Under the pieces are notes generated by a model that ran no database searches, was not told where the DNA came from, and saw only the letters and a list, made by a program, of their open reading frames with translations. From a virus: 29,439 nt of DNA. The DNA is taken from positions 1-29,439 of the IMG/VR virus record IMGVR_UViG_3300046012_000410, one strand, 5' to 3'. This document shows, piece by piece, positions 29,233 through 29,439 of the stretch. Both the position numbers and the translations under genes were made by a program. Position 1 is the first letter of the stretch. Each line of letters starts with the position of its first letter.

Positions 29233-29439
29233 ATGTCCGACACCCTCCGCATTGTCGAAGTCGATACGACACGCCCGCTCGCTGGCTCTGACTATTTGAA
29301 CAGGCCCATCCGCTCCCTCGATCAAGTCGCCGCCGCTCAAGCGCAGGCCGTGAAAGACCGTGCCGAACGGAGCTACGCCGCCCGCGCCACCCTGCTTCTT
29401 ACCGAGGTCGCCTCAGAACTCGACAGCCTCTTAGAGGAC
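29233..29439 (+). CDS. Hypothetical protein, N-terminal part (runs off window)
   Basis: An ATG at 29233, three bases after the previous stop, opens a frame with 69 codons still open at the window end. It starts MSDTLRIVEVDTTRPLAG and becomes alanine- and glutamate-rich and helical. Function unknown. Confidence 0.62.
   Translation, partial: MSDTLRIVEVDTTRPLAGSDYLNRPIRSLDQVAAAQAQAVKDRAERSYAARATLLLTEVASELDSLLED

Noticed and set aside
1-29439. CRISPR arrays, tRNA genes, insertion sequences, integrase or att sites
   Set aside because: No regular spaced repeats, no tRNA-like cloverleaf and no transposase or integrase motif was seen on either strand.

Overview
The window is about 29.4 kb of a temperate, contractile-tailed (myovirus-type) bacteriophage or prophage. 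The evidence is a full head module, a tail sheath and tail tube, a replication operon and a CI-like immunity switch. GC-rich DNA (by eye, high-50s percent), weakly TTGAC-centred promoter signals and the gene families suggest a Pseudomonadota host, probably an alphaproteobacterium; this is inference. No integrase, lysis genes, DNA polymerase, baseplate or tail fibre genes are visible, so the window is a partial genome cut at both ends.

Layout. (1) Bases 1-14622, minus strand, late genes. Read in transcription order from 14622 down they are: small and large terminase, portal (DUF1073-like), a small protein, a MuF-like head protein, an exported-looking virion protein, a small structural protein, a 693-residue NUDIX + DUF2213 + charged-scaffold fusion, a capsid-associated protein, the major capsid protein (DUF2184-like), connector-type proteins, a terminator, a surface-type protein, tail sheath (DUF3383-like), tail tube and the start of a likely tail assembly chaperone. 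(2) Bases 14623-14866 are a gene-free gap with a leftward terminator that separates late from early genes. (3) Bases 14867-25317, minus strand, are a tightly packed early operon of about 24 genes. Nearly every junction is a 4-base ATGA, GTGA or TTGA overlap. It encodes a TOPRIM-DnaB primase-helicase with its zinc ribbon on a separate gene, a replisome-organiser-like protein, a DUF1376-HNH fusion, a SNF2-type helicase, two DNA methyltransferases of different classes, a PD-(D/E)XK-like nuclease (DUF1064), several small DNA-binding proteins and three hidden small membrane proteins. (4) Bases 25318-25795 hold a rightward two-gene cassette that diverges from an HTH-like gene across a 32-bp inverted repeat. 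(5) Bases 25801-27676, minus strand, form a left immunity-proximal operon: a Cro-type protein, two neighbouring Mug113/T5orf172 (GIY-YIG-like) proteins, one fused to a YdaS-type HTH, a DUF551-like protein, a 21-codon ORF and a hypothetical. (6) Bases 27754-29439, plus strand, hold the S24-type repressor and three rightward genes.

How it works together. The repressor gene is flanked on both sides by copies of one operator, TGCGCA-N4-TGCGCA. One copy sits exactly between a -35 and a candidate -10 of the rightward promoter. This predicts a repressor that silences both the leftward and rightward early operons and controls its own gene. Early leftward transcription would then pass to replication and modification genes, stop before the terminase genes, and a later promoter would drive packaging, head and tail genes.

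The most notable points are: the repeated operator set, the split primase-helicase, the NUDIX domain fused to the capsid maturation protein, the paired Mug113 genes, the same beta domain inserted in both a capsid and a sheath protein, five small coupled genes that standard length cut-offs miss, and the divergent dyad with its two-gene cassette.
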